From assembly GCA_021234155.1 (NCBI GenBank), contig JAJEKV010000013.1:4272028-4336027 (forward strand): DNA of 64,000 nt. The letters are read 5' to 3'. Origin of the DNA: Isoetes taiwanensis (lineage: Eukaryota > Streptophyta > Lycopodiopsida > Isoetales > Isoetaceae). Below, piece by piece: positions 21,311 to 34,905 of the stretch. Below the pieces are notes generated by a model. The model searched no databases. It was not told where the DNA came from and worked only from the letters and a program-made list of their open reading frames with translations. The stretch's first letter is position 1, and every line of letters starts with the position of its first letter. Made by a program: the position numbers and the translations under genes.

Positions 21311-24300
21311 ACAATTAGAAAGGTGGTTGTTTGATTATTGGTTAGAGGAATGTGGCAATTTTTGCTTACAAATAATGAAGCTCTCAATGTACATTGCTCT
21401 TTATATTTCATGCATTCGACTTTTCAATATAGCAAATTTGTAGAGATGTGCTAGATTATTATTACCACTGAGGAATAGCTTGGGATGAAGCCTATAATAG
21501 TCTTATTTGTTGGATCAATTTAGACACGAACATCATGTACATATCAAAATCATTCTCATTGTTCCTCCTAGATTTTACAATACATCACAAAACCATTCTC
21601 ATTTTCTTGCCAATATAAAGCGTAACTATTGCTTGTCATAAGTACCTTGTTCATCTGAGTAATTAGGACCAATTTTTTAAATGTATAAGATGATTTTCGT
21701 CTAGCACAAATATAAAATCATATATCGGCAATATGCTTTGGTCGGTCATATTCATACATCTGTACCAATATGTGATGGTGGACATGCACATGCATAAAGA
21801 TGTTAATAAGCTAAGATTTTTCCACTTGAAAAATCATATAATGATCCAAAATACATGTTTAGTAGAAAAAGATATGTCTAGTAGAAAAAGAAAATATAAT
21901 GATGTCCAACTTTACCAAAATGGTGAGTCATAAAAGCTAGAAATTGCATTAAGCATCTTGCATGTGATGTCAAGTCATGGCTTGTAACCACCTGCAAATA
22001 AACTGCTCTAAAAAGAGTTAGCTCGTTTCAAGTAGCCATTGATGCTGTTAACAATTTGTATTCATACATGGCTTCTGCGTCGAAGAATAGATTCAATACG
22101 ATAGAGAGATAACTGTAGCACATGGATAATTTGCATAGTAAATCATTTATTGATGCAGCCTCTGTGAAGATAAAATAAAGAATGTGAAGATTAAATAAAG
22201 AATGTGAAATCTTCTTGCTAGGTCCAATAAATGCACTTACTGTCCAATGAAAATTATTGTAGTGGTTCACATTCAACATGTTGTGCTACCATATCAAATT
22301 GACGTTTTTCCAAATTTGCGGCACAACAGAACATGGCAAAAATACATGCGTCTAACTTAAAAACTAAGGGGAAAGCAAAAATCCCATAATGGAAAAGCTA
22401 CACAATCGTATTTGTATTATTGAATGCCATTACAGGTTCTTTTCCAATTTGCAGTTCTTTTCCAATTTGCAGTTTCAGTCATGATCATATTCCTTCTTGC
22501 ATATTATTCTTCAGAGCATGCCTGATGGAATCGAAGCAAATAGACTTGGGCAGGGTCTGAGCGACAAAAACAAACGCCAGCTGCTAGAGACACCTTAAAG
22601 AAGCCGGAGACATAAAGTGTTCGCTTTCACAGCTTGCTTAATATGACACTACTATCTTTGAAGATCAAGTTAATCTTGACAGTATTCTAGACAATGCATT
22701 TGTGATGTAAGTTGCATAAACAGGAGAATAGAGGTGTACCGTGGATAGCAAAGCCTAGAAAGAATCTACTCCTAGCCTATAGAAAAACCTGTCGACTGTG
22801 CTTGAAGAAGTCGAGCTCAGAAGGAGTGCAGACATATGAGAAGAAGAGATATCCCAAATCACACATAATGTGTACCCTATTCGTGCTTCCTATCAAGCCA
22901 AAGTTAGTGCCAAAGTAACAATGTTTTGTGCAGTCTGTCCGCAACAGGTGGAAACTGGCAATTCAGTAATAAGCAATATCACCATTTTATTAGTCACAAT
23001 CTGTTGGAATTTCATGCTTTGAATAGTTGCAAAAGTGAGATTCAAAGGCCATTAAGCCTTGCACATAGAGGAATGGCTATTTACTACAAAGCCGTTATTA
23101 ATAAAGAGACTACAACTGATGCCAATTTGCTTAGGAACAGATACAACAATTGAAGCTCAGTGATTATCCACTATTATATACATTAAATATTGTTCTCATA
23201 TTGCTGAAATGTTATTCTCCTTTATAATTTGTCAGGAAGAGCTCATGAGAATAAAACCTAAGGAGATTCAACAAACTGGATCCGTGACTGCATATTCAAA
23301 AGCATGGAATGCCCGAGGACAACCTATTGTGCTTCAGTCTAAATCATTCAATTGTTTCTCCAGTTGCAGATTCCGATACTGAAGAGGACATGAAGATGAT
23401 GTTGATGTCACAAAAGCTTCCAAAAATAAATTTATAGGGGTGGAAAAATATAAGTACATTTAGAATCTCCATCTATAGGAATATACCTATAGATCCTCTT
23501 TAATAAGGTGGATACCAGCAAAATCTCCTCATTGTCATAGCTAATTGTTTTGAAAAAAGTTAACAGTGATTTCCATTGCACCGCATTTCTCATCCTCACT
23601 AAGACCTGAACTTTGTAATGGAGATGGGCATAAATGATAAAAGTTCAATGCAGAAAAGGTGGCCCAAATAGAATGCCAACAAAAAGACTTGGGAATGTTT
23701 AATGGCCCTGCACTTCCAAGGACGAAACTGCTGCATAAATGTGTGTGTTAGAAAGTGGCTTACTTCTGAATAGTCATCCTGCTTATATTAAATCTCCAGT
23801 TATTCATAAATTGTGAGTAGCTACAGGTCATAACAGGCCCTGTCTTCTTCATCAGCAAGTTTTCATTGCAACTTGATTTGGGCTGTTGGTATGTATAGGC
23901 TGGATGGTCATTAGAACTGTAAAAGCTTTTGTAAGTCCATATTTGTTTGCAGAAAGGTAATCTCATACACATTTGGAGTTTCCAGTATGTATAAGCTTGT
24001 TGCACACTAATCGACTTTTCATTCTCAGGTGTAATCATGCTCTGCTACTTTATTTCCTATAGAACGAAAGTGGATAGTGCTTTATATAGTGCTTTATATA
24101 GTGGATAGAGCTTGCATATAGTGCTTTATACTATCAATATAGTGCACTTTATTTTGCAGATTTACACTGGGTTGAAAGGCCATGAGAGTAGCCACTATTC
24201 TAGATCATAGTTATTGAATATACCAGCATCTCCATCTTCTTGTAGGCATAAAGTACAACATCACTTCTTAGATCAGATACAAACTTTTCGATAAAATTGT

Positions 24301-27276
24301 AATAGAACTTTTGTGCAAGTGCCTACAGTGTTTGAGCTTTACCTGGGAGAATAATAGGAGAAAACAGACATCTAAATGGTGCTCGAACATACCAATGTGC
24401 AACGTCTCTGGCTTCTTGTTGTAAAAAACCCAGAGACACAGCTTCTCACATAGCCCGTCTATGTGCATCAGTATGTAATTTAGCTGGAATAAAAAATAAA
24501 TGAAAATTCAATCTAAGGTCTCATATACCTTTCGTAGGTGAAAAAAATAGATATCTTCCTGTTTGAGCAGGAATAATAAAGCCTCGACTTGGCGACTTGT
24601 TGCATGTTGCTTTTGCCGTTCACTATCTTCTTCAATCTTCTAGCATAAAAGATTGTGCTGCATGCAGCACCAACAAAATTGTTAGTCCATCAATTTATCG
24701 GAAAATAGATTTGCATACCATACCTTCTTACTTGCATCATAAATAATAAAACCTTGACTTGGTTGCTTCTCCATTTTGAGCTGGATGTTGCATTTTGCAC
24801 TACCAATTGTGATGATGCAACACCAAGAGAACTATTAGTCCATCATGCCATTGCATCCCAACTAAATTTGTTCTAGTTAACTACAACAGATAGTTTATTT
24901 TCCTACAATATCACAACCAAATCGGCATAATTGATTGGAACTGTGTGCGCACATCCTAACATTTATCAGGATCAAATTTAAGCATCCGGGCCACAAACCA
25001 GAAGCAATGTAGAAAGCATTACCTAACATATAAGCTTCACTAGCTTGCAATTTCTAAGAACCTTATAACCCCAGGAACCTCGAGAAATTAGTTCTCCAGG
25101 AAGCAAGTGAAGAAAAACGTACCAGGGCAATGAGCTTTCGTTTCTGAGAATTTTTGCAAGATCAACCCCATATTTAAAAAGGGGGGCTATCGAAGACAGT
25201 TTGATTTATAACTTTAACTTGTTCTAGCCGCTTCTTGCTGCACTTGTTTACAACAGGAGCATTACACAGATCCGAAACCCCAAAAAAACTCTGGATGCAA
25301 CTATCTTTCAAAATATTATTTTAAAAGAACCCTGGCGTTTCAGCTTGTATGCCTCAACTCTTCTGCAGGCTCATAAATAAACTAAGAAGCCAATACTGGA
25401 GTTGAATGAAAAGACATTGAGTACAGGTACTGATAGAAGAGTAAATGCGGCAAAAATGAAAGAATAGAACAACCAACATACAACAACGGCTTAGGGAGGG
25501 AGTGCTCTTGCCAGAATTTATAGTAAAACATAAGAATAGAATGGAATTGATCTAAAACCGACTCAAAATGACAAAGAATGAAGCCTACCTGCTGCAATTT
25601 CGATATCAGAAAAAACTTCTTAGATTCGACCCTTTCAGAGAACGGCATATGAATGCATTCGGAGCCTTAGCGATCGATTACACGTTGCCGATGGCGAACA
25701 TAAAAGCAGGGCGCAAACGTTGCAACTGTGTCTCGGAAATGTTCGAACCCAAAAAATGTGTTTCCACTAAGGTGGAGTTAAAATGAAATCCCCTCCCTTC
25801 AAAATCACAATCCAAACCTTAGTAAATTAATTTTGCTCGATTTTTGGGTACTCGGAAATTTTTTCTGGCCGCCCAAACTCTCTAAAATCTTAGGAAATCA
25901 AGCTAAACAAAATTCCAAAAACATTATCATCCAGACCGAAAAAATCCCAAATTAACAAGATTGATACAATAAGAATTTCTGGTATTATGGCAAAGTTGTG
26001 CAAGCAACTGCCTTTCAAGCAGCCTGTGTTTTCTTTTGTTGCAAAAATCTTCCTTTAAAGTTTGCCTTGCACTGAAAAATTCTATCTTAATCCAATCATA
26101 ACACTTGACTGACTTCAAAATCATCATCAAATTTCTTTCTTTTCTTGGCATCATAAAATGGGCATTTTATTTCAATTTCATGAGCACAAAGTTTTTTGGG
26201 TCGCCCGTAGTAGGAAACCCATTTGTTGTGGAGGGGAATGACTCATAGGCGGCCTCGATTTGGTTTGAAGGTAATATTCTATGGAATATTCTTGAGTATA
26301 TGGCTACGACTGTTTAGGATGCCTGTGACACATAGATGGTAGAGATTTCTTGGCAGATATGGGAAGGTGGATATGCGATTTGCATTTTCTGGTGGTGATT
26401 ATAAGCCGGGGCAGCGATAACGACAGCGAAAGCAGAAGCAGGGGGAGCAGAATTGGAATCTGAAGCACAATTTTTCTTTATTACATTCATGCAGTTCTTG
26501 TGTGTGGCCCAAGAACGGAGGAAATTCTGAGTTTTACGACTCTATGCTAAATAATTTGATGTCGATTCTTTAAAATATTAAGAAATTTGGAAAAAATATT
26601 AATGCGACACATAGCTGAAGTGGTGATGAAGCAGATGAAAGGTTGATCTAGGAAGAACGAAAAATTAAATTAAAATAGGGTGACGTGCATGCAGTGAAAG
26701 TGATTAGAAAGCTTGCAATTGAATGCATGGTTAAGAGAGCACTTGCATGTTTGCGGATCAAATTCAGCCCTAGCAAACTATTTTCGCCTAATGCTTGAGC
26801 CTATATATTGCAAAAATGGAATGTAGCAACTTATATCCACGTTTAACATGATGTTCAGCTATGCCACAAAGTTTGAAGCTGTGATTCAGCTCTAACAAGT
26901 TGTTCTTATATGATGCTTCATAAAAAATATTTATAAGTCTGAAGCACTACTCAGAATTTTTTCAACGCAGAATTGCCATTTTCATACAAATATGTTGTCA
27001 TACTCATTTAAATGAGCAAGTTACCCTATTGTTTGGATAATAGTCGATGGAAGGCATAAGTTAATTTAGGTTAGCTATCTTTGAAATTAAATAATGGACA
27101 CAAAACCATGACTTACCTTGTGGTGACAAAAAAAAAAGTGCTATAGCACCCAGCACCTAAAGTACTTGGATCTGGTCAGCTTGTGTCAATGCTTACATGG
27201 TTCCTGCACCAGTTCCACTAATTTTCCTATTCTTGTCTCTAATTATTTGAAGAGCTCGAGGTTGAAGCTTATCGCT
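21311..27276. other. Long AT-rich spacer, no recognised gene
   Basis: I find no convincing gene. Open frames up to about 90 codons occur on both strands without domain features. Local slippage repeats include AATGTGAAGAT(T/A)AAATAAAG doubled at about 22170-22210, TTCTTTTCCAATTTGCAG doubled near 22437-22473, and TAGTGCTTTATA repeated near 24080-24130. Two related ~115-bp segments (AATAATAAAxCCTxGACTTGG ... TTAGTCCATCA) lie near 24571-24690 and 24745-24845. Around 26400-26760 the plus strand has coding-like text broken by stops, not identified. Confidence 0.5.
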
Positions 27277-27306
27277 CCATAGCCATAGCCATAGCCATAG
27301 CCATAG
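27277..27306 (+). repeat. (CCATAG)5 microsatellite
   Basis: Five perfect copies of CCATAG in a row. A simple-sequence repeat likely to be length-polymorphic. Confidence 0.97.
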
Positions 27307-27338
27307 TCTCTTCTGAAACTCAGTTTCTTTGCATCAGA

Positions 27339-28185
27339 ATGGGCGAAGCAGTAATAGTCAAAGATTTTGTGGAAATGCATGAATTGTCGGATGAGGGACT
27401 AATTCCAGCTCTAAAAATGGAGTATTTAGAGAGTAAGATCACAACTAAAGATTGGTTATCAGTTTGGAGAGGCGAGATAAATTTCTGACATAGTATCAAA
27501 ATCTCGCTGGTACAGCCACATAAAGAATTATTAAACTCATTGATGAGAAAGCTATCAGAGTGAGGGATTATGTAATAACGAGGTAAAAAAAAAGGATAGC
27601 CTATGCTTTTGCATGGGAAAATTGCACATCTGCACAAAGGAATCCCGAAAAGCGCAAGGTAAATTGGGCCGCAGCTGAAGTTTAAATTATGAAATATAAG
27701 GTGTAGGAAGCCGGAATAATCAAAACTAAAAAGTAACATGGAGAAGAAGATGGTAGAAGCTAAAGGAAAAAGGAGATGGCAATGGAATCTATTCATCCGA
27801 ACACGAATATTTTACAGAATGTGGAAGTTATCGAGAATGAAATTAATAAAATAGCTAACGAGAAGGAAGTCTGTCCTTTGGAGTTGAATGACTCCTTGTT
27901 ACATTGGCAGCAGAGGAGATATCAAGCCAGGCTTTAAAAGGCAATGTGGCAGAAGCAAACAATAATATTAAGCACATGAAAAAGGAATTAGAACTCAAAA
28001 AATATTTGCAGATGGCTCTAGAGTTAGAGAAAGAAAATGCTGTGCTTGAAACAAGTATTATGCTTGAGACATATGCAGCAGAAAAAAAAAAAAAAAAAAA
28101 AAAAAGGGATGGCAAGTTACAGGAAGAGCAATCCAGATACAACAAGAAGAAGGGATTAATTGCAAGAACTTCAGATGAAGGATGA
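27339..28185 (+). pseudogene. Broken coiled-coil protein remnant with poly-lysine run
   Basis: The plus strand carries protein-like text in successive frames: a 49-codon ORF from ATG 27339 (MGEAVIVKDFVEMHELSDEG), a segment near 27780 (MESIHPNTNILQNVEVIENE) and a 93-codon ORF at 27904-28185 (NNNIKHMKKELELKKYLQMA) with heptad-like leucine/charged spacing. The last contains an uninterrupted A-tract (about 28081-28104) translated as lysines. Highly charged and helical, it resembles a coiled-coil cellular or retroelement gag-like protein, but no family is recognised and stops separate the pieces. The long minus-strand ORF over the same bases is probably its shadow. Confidence 0.3.
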
Positions 28186-28189
28186 TGAC

Positions 28190-31100
28190 CTGTCAATATT
28201 GAGATCAAACCTCAAGAACGAGCATGTAATGAGCATGAGATGAGGCAAGATGCCAATCCAAGTAGAGGAGAAGGAGCCCAAGAAACCCGGAGACAACTGA
28301 AATGCATAAGAAGGCACAAAAAGTGAACACAAACAACTATGGCTACCACCAAAGCCTATGAAATCAAACTATTGAATCAACATATCAACAAACTACAGAG
28401 AATACCTAACAACAAGACGCTACGAAAGCAAGAACAAAAATACCTAACCTATATCATCCATGCATAACGGATTCAAGGAACTTTCATGAAGACAATGCAA
28501 ACCCCATAATTAACAAATAAGAACGACCGAAACCATGCACCATGGAATGCATAAAAAGAGAAGACATGAAGATTATACATAGTCAACAAGCTATCACAAC
28601 AAAGAGCACCCGAAACCAAAACTGAAGAATCAACGTACCAACAAACTACAGTGAATACTATAACGACAAAATACTACAACAAACAAGGACTAAAACCTAA
28701 ACATATACACTACATGCATAACCAGTCCAAGCGAACTTTCAGAAAGTAGAAACAACATAACCTACAGGAACAAGACGATAGGGACCCCGAGTCTCAAAAA
28801 CAATCTAGAGGACTGAACCAAAAGACCCATTAGGGTGACAGAGATCTGGAGCCTGGAACAATGAATCCAAGGAAGCTAAAGAGGACCATATGATATAATT
28901 AGAAGATGACACCAAGGGACTAACAGACTCATGAGAACAACTTGATGAACAACTTGACGACCTTTTAGGACCACCTCCAATGGGAAACAGAAGAAATGGT
29001 GAGAGGGCACGATGGAGGCAGCATCGGTAAGAAGGGGGTCAGAGAGGGCGAGAGCGAAAACAATGTGGACAGGTAGGGACGAATGATTGCTAATAAAAGA
29101 AAGGGTTGATAGGGGATTGTCATGCAGAGGCAAAAGATAGCCAAAAATGAATCCAGCTTAAGACTTGCTGGAAAGAACAGAAAGACTAGACAGGAGGCAA
29201 TTGAGAACGCAGGTAAACGATGCAACATAGTCAGTGAGGATGGGGTCTACCAAGATGAGGAATGCATAAAAAAAACTGAGTGCAACCTATTCAAGACAAA
29301 TGAAAAAACATAACTCGTCCTCCCATAAAAATCGAGCCTGGTAATGCATAGGCCCTAAGCAACCTCGTGTTGAAACGACAAGCCAGGGCTGGAACATCTA
29401 CATCCAGCAAAAAATAACCAAGCAACCGTTAAGAAAACCATGCAAAATAGAAAATTAGATGGGATATCGACATAAAGAACAAAATGCATATGAAGGGCTT
29501 CTATCGTATCATAAGTGAAGTATGCATATAAGGGTCATTAAGAGGGTGTACCTTCGAAAAGACTTCGAAAAATCCAGGACTAATGCCTCACGTATACCAT
29601 ACATGCATAATGGACCCAAGTAAACCTTCAAGTGTAGCAACGACATAACAATAGGAACAAGATAACTTTAATCAGAACTAAAGAACCCATCCTGACAAAC
29701 TATGGAGACTGGAACAATGAATCTAAGGAAAACTATCTAGCATCGCTAGAAGATGACATTGAGGGGTCCCAGACCCGAGAAAATAGCTTGATGAACCACC
29801 CCAAACTGAGAGAATGACTAGGGCAATACTAGAGGAAAAAAAACCAACATGGGGTAAATGGCGTAAAGGGACCATGCAACCAACAAGAAGGCAAGACTAA
29901 TCTGAACCAAAGGCACAACAAAGTGCACTCATAGCGAACATTGAAGATACAAGACCTATGCCAAGAAAGTCACTGACTTGCAAGACCAACTAGAAAGAAA
30001 CTACCCAAGAATTGGAAAACTTATAGGGGGAGAGACTCGTAGAGAAAACTACTCCCGACATGGAAGGGTAAGAGGAACAAATCTCGTGATTGGACAAGTG
30101 AACAGCTACAACTAAGAAATCCTATGAGAAAGAATGCCAAGAAACAATCTGATAGATGGAGCAACTCAGACGAGCAAAGTGGTGTAACAAGAACTACGTA
30201 AGCCAGTGGAGCACCACCAAGACTGCAAGAGCTACTAGGATAAAACACGACAAGGACACACTAACAGGGCAACGACAATGTTCATGGAACTTATCGGATA
30301 AACTTAGCATAGTGAACGACTGGGACTAAAGGAAGCCATGGACGACATGCAGTCAAGGGAGAAAAAGAAAGACTGAGGAAACTATAAAATCAACGGACAA
30401 AGAAATGACGGGGCACACAGTTATGCAGCTGTACAACGACCAGGAACGACCCATAACAAAGACCCATGTACTGCGGAATGGGCTTCGCCAAATGCTATAT
30501 TAAATAGACTAAATAATTGTAGCCAATACCTAACACGTACCACCTCTGCAAAAATTGAATGTCAGCAACCATCACAACTGGTACCAATAGACTGACAGTG
30601 GAAAATCTACGCCGCTTTATCCCAAAAATCGGACAACCCCCTAATGATGCCAACAAACTTATAAGATCGGACTAACTGTGGAAAAAACATCGAACTAATG
30701 TAATGGACAAAAAACCCACGTTGGGCAAGGCCATGAAACTATGGTACTTGAATGTCTAGACAACAAAATTGAAAAGCCACATAAAAAAAAAACAACATCA
30801 ACTACCAACTCATAGCAATGCATCTAAGGACCTACACAGCACTAGAAAAATCTTAACCGCCCTCCCCCCCTCCCAACACTTCCTGACAACCCGTGCCAAT
30901 GCAAGCCCTATCTAGGCCTAGTGCAATTAGTTCTAAAAAGGACAAATAACTTGTCTTTGATCAATATAAAATATGATGGGAAAATGGTCAAAGACAACAT
31001 GCAACAAAGTAAGAAATGCATAAATTGATCTAGCCTAAAGAAGAATCAACATAAAAAGAAGTTAATCACTCATTGAAGCATGTGGTTGCCAAGTCGAAAA

Positions 31101-33400
31101 TGATCCCAATGGATGCTAACACGTAATGCCACACCCAACTGGACCATAACCTGCAATTCTCAATGGACCTCTAGGGTACGTAGGGGCATCACTATGTTAT
31201 GGAGAATAGAAATGAAGAAACAAAGCAACAACTGACACAAATGAGACCAGTGACAATAATAAGAGCCATATGGCATATAGAATCAGGCAAACATAAGTAT
31301 AACCAAAATGGAACACATACCACACCAGCTGGAAGAACCAACCTGACAACCAAAGAGCAGACTAAGAACTTCTACCAGGACAACCAAAAAGGAATATACA
31401 CAATACAAGCATAGGATGGACCAACCTAACCAAACAAAAGCGGACCAAGAACTATACCAGCCACAAAAAGAAAACTAGACCAACCTCGAGAAAGCAAATA
31501 TGGACACCAACCTTACCAGCCAGAAGGAAGAATCAACCCGACAACCAAAAGCAGACCAAGACCTTATACCAGGACTACCAAATAGAAATACAAGCAATAC
31601 AAGCCTAGGACAAACCAACCCCACAAACAAGAAGCGGACCAAGAACTATACCATCAACAACCAAGAAAACTAGACCAATCCTCAAGAAAGAAAATATGGA
31701 CAACAACTTTACCAGCTAGAAGGAAAAGCAAACGTCGCCTCAGAACTACAAGGTACATGGAATACTGACAAATTAAACCTATAGAACCACATATGAAGGG
31801 TGCATCATGGACAAAACAAAGAAGGGTGCATATCCATGATAATGGCAATCAGATCTCGTAAAACATGACTAACCATGGTAGAAACACCAAAGTGATGTGA
31901 TGGATCCAAAACCATGCCATCCAAAACCATGAAGCCAAGAAACCACCACAAAAAGAAGTTAGTCCATCGTCGAAATTATGTAGTTGCCAAGTTGGAAGCG
32001 ATCCCAATCCATGTTGACTGGACTAGCCCCTGGAACATAAGCCTGCAAGTTGCAATGGGTTTCTAGTGTAACAGGGTTATGATGTCACTACCATGGACAA
32101 ATAGGAAACAAAGCAATAATTGGCATATATGAGGTAAGCAACAGAATGAGTCATGTGGCATCTGGAGATAGTGCAAGCATTAGGACTGCCAAATGGAATA
32201 CCAACATACAAGAACGTGAAGAATCAAGAAAAAAGGAATACAAGCATATAAGAAATAAAGAATCAATCTAACAAACCAAGGATGGATCACGAATCTATAA
32301 AGGCAACAAAAAAGACCAACCTAGGGAAACAACCATGGCCAACATCTCTATCAGCCACGAATTTTAACCACACAGCAATATGAAATACGAGAAAGGGTTG
32401 GGCGACGAACATGATGGTTTGGAAGGAATGGTAACACCTACCACAAGTAATACCTACCACACTCTATGCCTGGCTGAGAGCAAAAAGGACAAGAAAAAAT
32501 GCCCAACTGAAACAAATACAAACCACAAACCACCCAAGCCAATCCACCTAAAGAACGATCCAAGGAAGCACCCTAATAAGACTAAAAAATGCATCTAAAA
32601 AAAAAACTAACCCATATAAAAAACATCATACATGTACAATAAACATGTCACTTGACCTCTATGCCGTGGTTTTGAGGTCATGATGGTCATCTAAACTTCT
32701 ATGATCCTTAATTATAAACTACACGTCATGGATAGGAACTCTTCCATGTCGCACGTGGAAGCAAGACACTATCCATTGAAATGACTTTCTTAAATTACCT
32801 GCAAGCCTGAATATCCTATGAAGACCCAGCAAAAACAATGCAATGATGGAGCAAGGCCCCAGGCTGACCACCCAAAAGAACAAAGAAGTCCATAGACTAT
32901 GCTGGCCTCAAGTAGAAACAACCAACAAAAAAAGCAACCAACAAAAAGTGACCCATGCACGATGTCAACAACAGAAACAAAGGCGAAAGAGACTCAAAAC
33001 TTAACATAAACAAATCTAACTATGCCCTTTAAGACCATACATGACACCAAACCAAGCCCCGAGCACCATAAGAAAAACACAACAAACATGACCTAGACCT
33101 AGCAAAACATAAACTAAGACACCTGACCACGAATAAACATCAACCAAAACAAAAGGAGGGGGTGTGTACCAAGCAAGGTGACGACAAAAATAATGCGGGA
33201 ACAAGACCAACACACTACACACAGACACAAAACCCCCTAGCCCCACACTTGCCCTAGAACCTAGCAAACCATATAGCAAGGTGACAACAACAAAATGCAG
33301 GAACAATGCCGACATACTGCACATCGACACAAATCATCAATCCTATTTAAGATCCTACAGAACCCACAATAGCCCCATACCTAAGACAAAACAAACAAAA
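28190..33400 (+). repeat. A-rich, T-poor degenerate repeat block, period about 0.9 kb
   Basis: For about 5 kb the plus strand is dominated by A and C with T strongly depleted, unlike both flanks. Related segments recur at roughly 0.9-kb spacing: TACATGCATAA(C/T)xxxxCCAA(G)xxAA(A)CTT and 'GGAACAATGAATC(C/T)AAGGAA' occur near 28710-28875 and again near 29605-29725; 'GT(G/A)GTTGCCAAGT(C/T)G(A/G)AA' followed by 'GATCCCAATxxATG' occurs near 31083-31116 and again near 31980-32017, each leading into 'CTGCAA(T/G)TxxCAATGG'. A ~105-bp duplication (AGCAAGGTGACxACAA) is at 33173 and 33280. No intact ORF of note. It looks like an old, decayed tandem array or element family with strong strand bias. Confidence 0.6.
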
Positions 33401-33546
33401 AAATCGCCTTAGAAACTAGCAAACCCTTATAAAAGAATAGGCTTTTAATAATTAAAACGAAATAAAGGATACCAGGCACTGGAAACCTCAAACAATATGA
33501 CAGAATTGTTGAGGAAACCATAATCTGGTAGCTCCAGAGGCCACAA

Positions 33547-34071
33547 ATGAATACAGATGCAACCTGCAATGAAATTCGACGGTCGTTTTCGAGGGGGGAC
33601 CACCCCAGCGGTTTGCAAATCAGCCGAATCTGGCAGTCCAATGAAGCCAGAGTGTGGACAAGGCGTGTGCTAGCCCAGGAAGGTCTTCCAAAGAAGAAAA
33701 AACGGAAAAGGCAAGGTCTGGGAACATCGCAACCCAGTAAAGGAATTAATGAATTGGTTCAAGGAAACAACAGAGACCAGGATTCGAGACAGCTGATGGC
33801 AGCCAAGATGCACAGAAAAGCCAAAGACAAGCAAGATCCATTTTTTGTTTGGGGATCGGATCTCCAGAAGCACCAACGATCTATGAGGAGTGGGTACGTC
33901 CTGAGCCCAATCCATCCGAATGACACCGAAAAACACAATTACCTAAATGAAAGAATAGTAGTAGGGAAGCTCTGTACAACAACAAGATTTAGCTCAGAGG
34001 AAAGGCCGATGAGGAATGCAAGAAGACACAAGGCTTTCACAGAAGAAAGGGTCAAAGAAGGATTGTATTAA
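33547..34071 (+). CDS. Hypothetical basic protein, 174 aa
   Basis: Open frame from ATG 33547 to TAA 34071, sitting at the downstream edge of the T-poor block and sharing its A-rich codon composition. It contains a basic cluster LPKKKKRKRQ at about residue 47-56 that could be a nuclear localisation signal, and no hydrophobic segment, signal peptide or cysteine motif. No family recognised. The A-rich composition lowers stop-codon risk less than expected (TAA/TGA remain possible), so an ORF this long is mildly notable, but it may be part of the decayed repeat rather than a gene. Confidence 0.3.
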   Translation: MNTDATCNEIRRSFSRGDHPSGLQISRIWQSNEARVWTRRVLAQEGLPKKKKRKRQGLGTSQPSKGINELVQGNNRDQDSRQLMAAKMHRKAKDKQDPFFVWGSDLQKHQRSMRSGYVLSPIHPNDTEKHNYLNERIVVGKLCTTTRFSSEERPMRNARRHKAFTEERVKEGLY

Positions 34072-34079
34072 AAAGGCAT

Positions 34080-34200
34080 TTACATTCCCGGTAACTTACA
34101 TTCCTTTTTACTTAATGCCGCTCCGGGAATAGGCACTTACAATAGGAGTTATTGTATACGGGAAAGGATTGTATTAAAAGGAATGTTTTAAACTCTTTTC
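34080..34200. repeat. Short inverted-repeat segment (CATTCCCGG / CCGGGAATA)
   Basis: ACATTCCCGGTAACTTACATTCC at about 34082 faces GCCGCTCCGGGAATAGGCAC near 34120, with GGAAAGGATTGTATTAAAAG repeated on both sides (about 34048 and 34161: AAGGATTGTATTAAAA). The direct repeat of AAGGATTGTATTAAAA could be a target-like duplication around a ~110-bp insert. Confidence 0.4.
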
Positions 34201-34438
34201 TTAAATAAGTGTGTTTCATTTTAAACATTGTTAGTAGTGGACCCTTTGAATTCTACAAGCCACATCTTCGTCAATGATCTTCTAACTAGAGTTGCAATGG
34301 AAAGGAACTAGAATTTAATGGCATTAGTAGGACGTACAACTTTAATCACACACATCCCATTAAAATTATGGTCTCCTCTTATCATTTTAATGCATTGTGA
34401 TCTTTCTCTACCGATTCTAATGCTGTACCCCCACCCCC

Positions 34439-34474
<36 letters not shown>
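34439..34474 (+). repeat. Poly-A / (GAAAA)n simple repeat
   Basis: A run of A is followed by several GAAAA units. Simple-sequence DNA; the lysine-rich ORF crossing it is an artefact. Confidence 0.95.
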
Positions 34475-34644
34475 CTAATTCTTTACTACTCAATATGTGC
34501 TAGTTTTTTCCTTATAAATATTACTCTCCTAAAAACCAAATATAGTACTTCTCAGCCCAATGTGCAATATTTATATGCACATCTTAGTATACTCTTGTTA
34601 AGGCACTAATTTAAATACAAATACGTCTTCAGTTCAAACCAATT

Positions 34645-34905
34645 CGCTCTATTAATGTGACACGACTAAGGAAGGACCCAATGAGCAATGTTATGTGATG
34701 TTTATATTAAATAACTAGGTTGTTAAAGAGGTCCCATAGGCCAATTGGTCTCTGTGGACGATAAAAAATTTATTCTATTCTATCTATTCTTATTAGGCTC
34801 CATTAATGTGACATGACTAAGGTAGGGCCAATAAGCAATGTTATGTGATGTGTGGGGAAGATAATAAATCCAATGTTATATTAAAGAACTAGATTGTTGT
34901 TTATA
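34645..34905 (+). repeat. Direct duplication of a ~95-bp segment
   Basis: ATTAATGTGACA(C/T)GACTAAGG ... GAGCAATGTTATGTGATGT / AAGCAATGTTATGTGATGT and TTATATTAAA(T/G)AACTAG occur at about 34651-34722 and 34802-34893. An intermediate-age duplication upstream of kinase copy B. Confidence 0.8.

Noticed and set aside
27320-27796. 158-codon minus-strand ORF, hydrophobic
   Set aside because: It is opposite to plus-strand text with coding-like composition; Phe/Leu/Ile/Ser-rich antisense of a charged protein. No membrane-protein pattern consistent with a known family.
33016-33330. 104-codon minus-strand ORF in the T-poor block
   Set aside because: TAA, TAG and TGA on the minus strand need plus-strand TTA, CTA or TCA, which become rare when T is depleted; long minus ORFs are therefore expected by composition.
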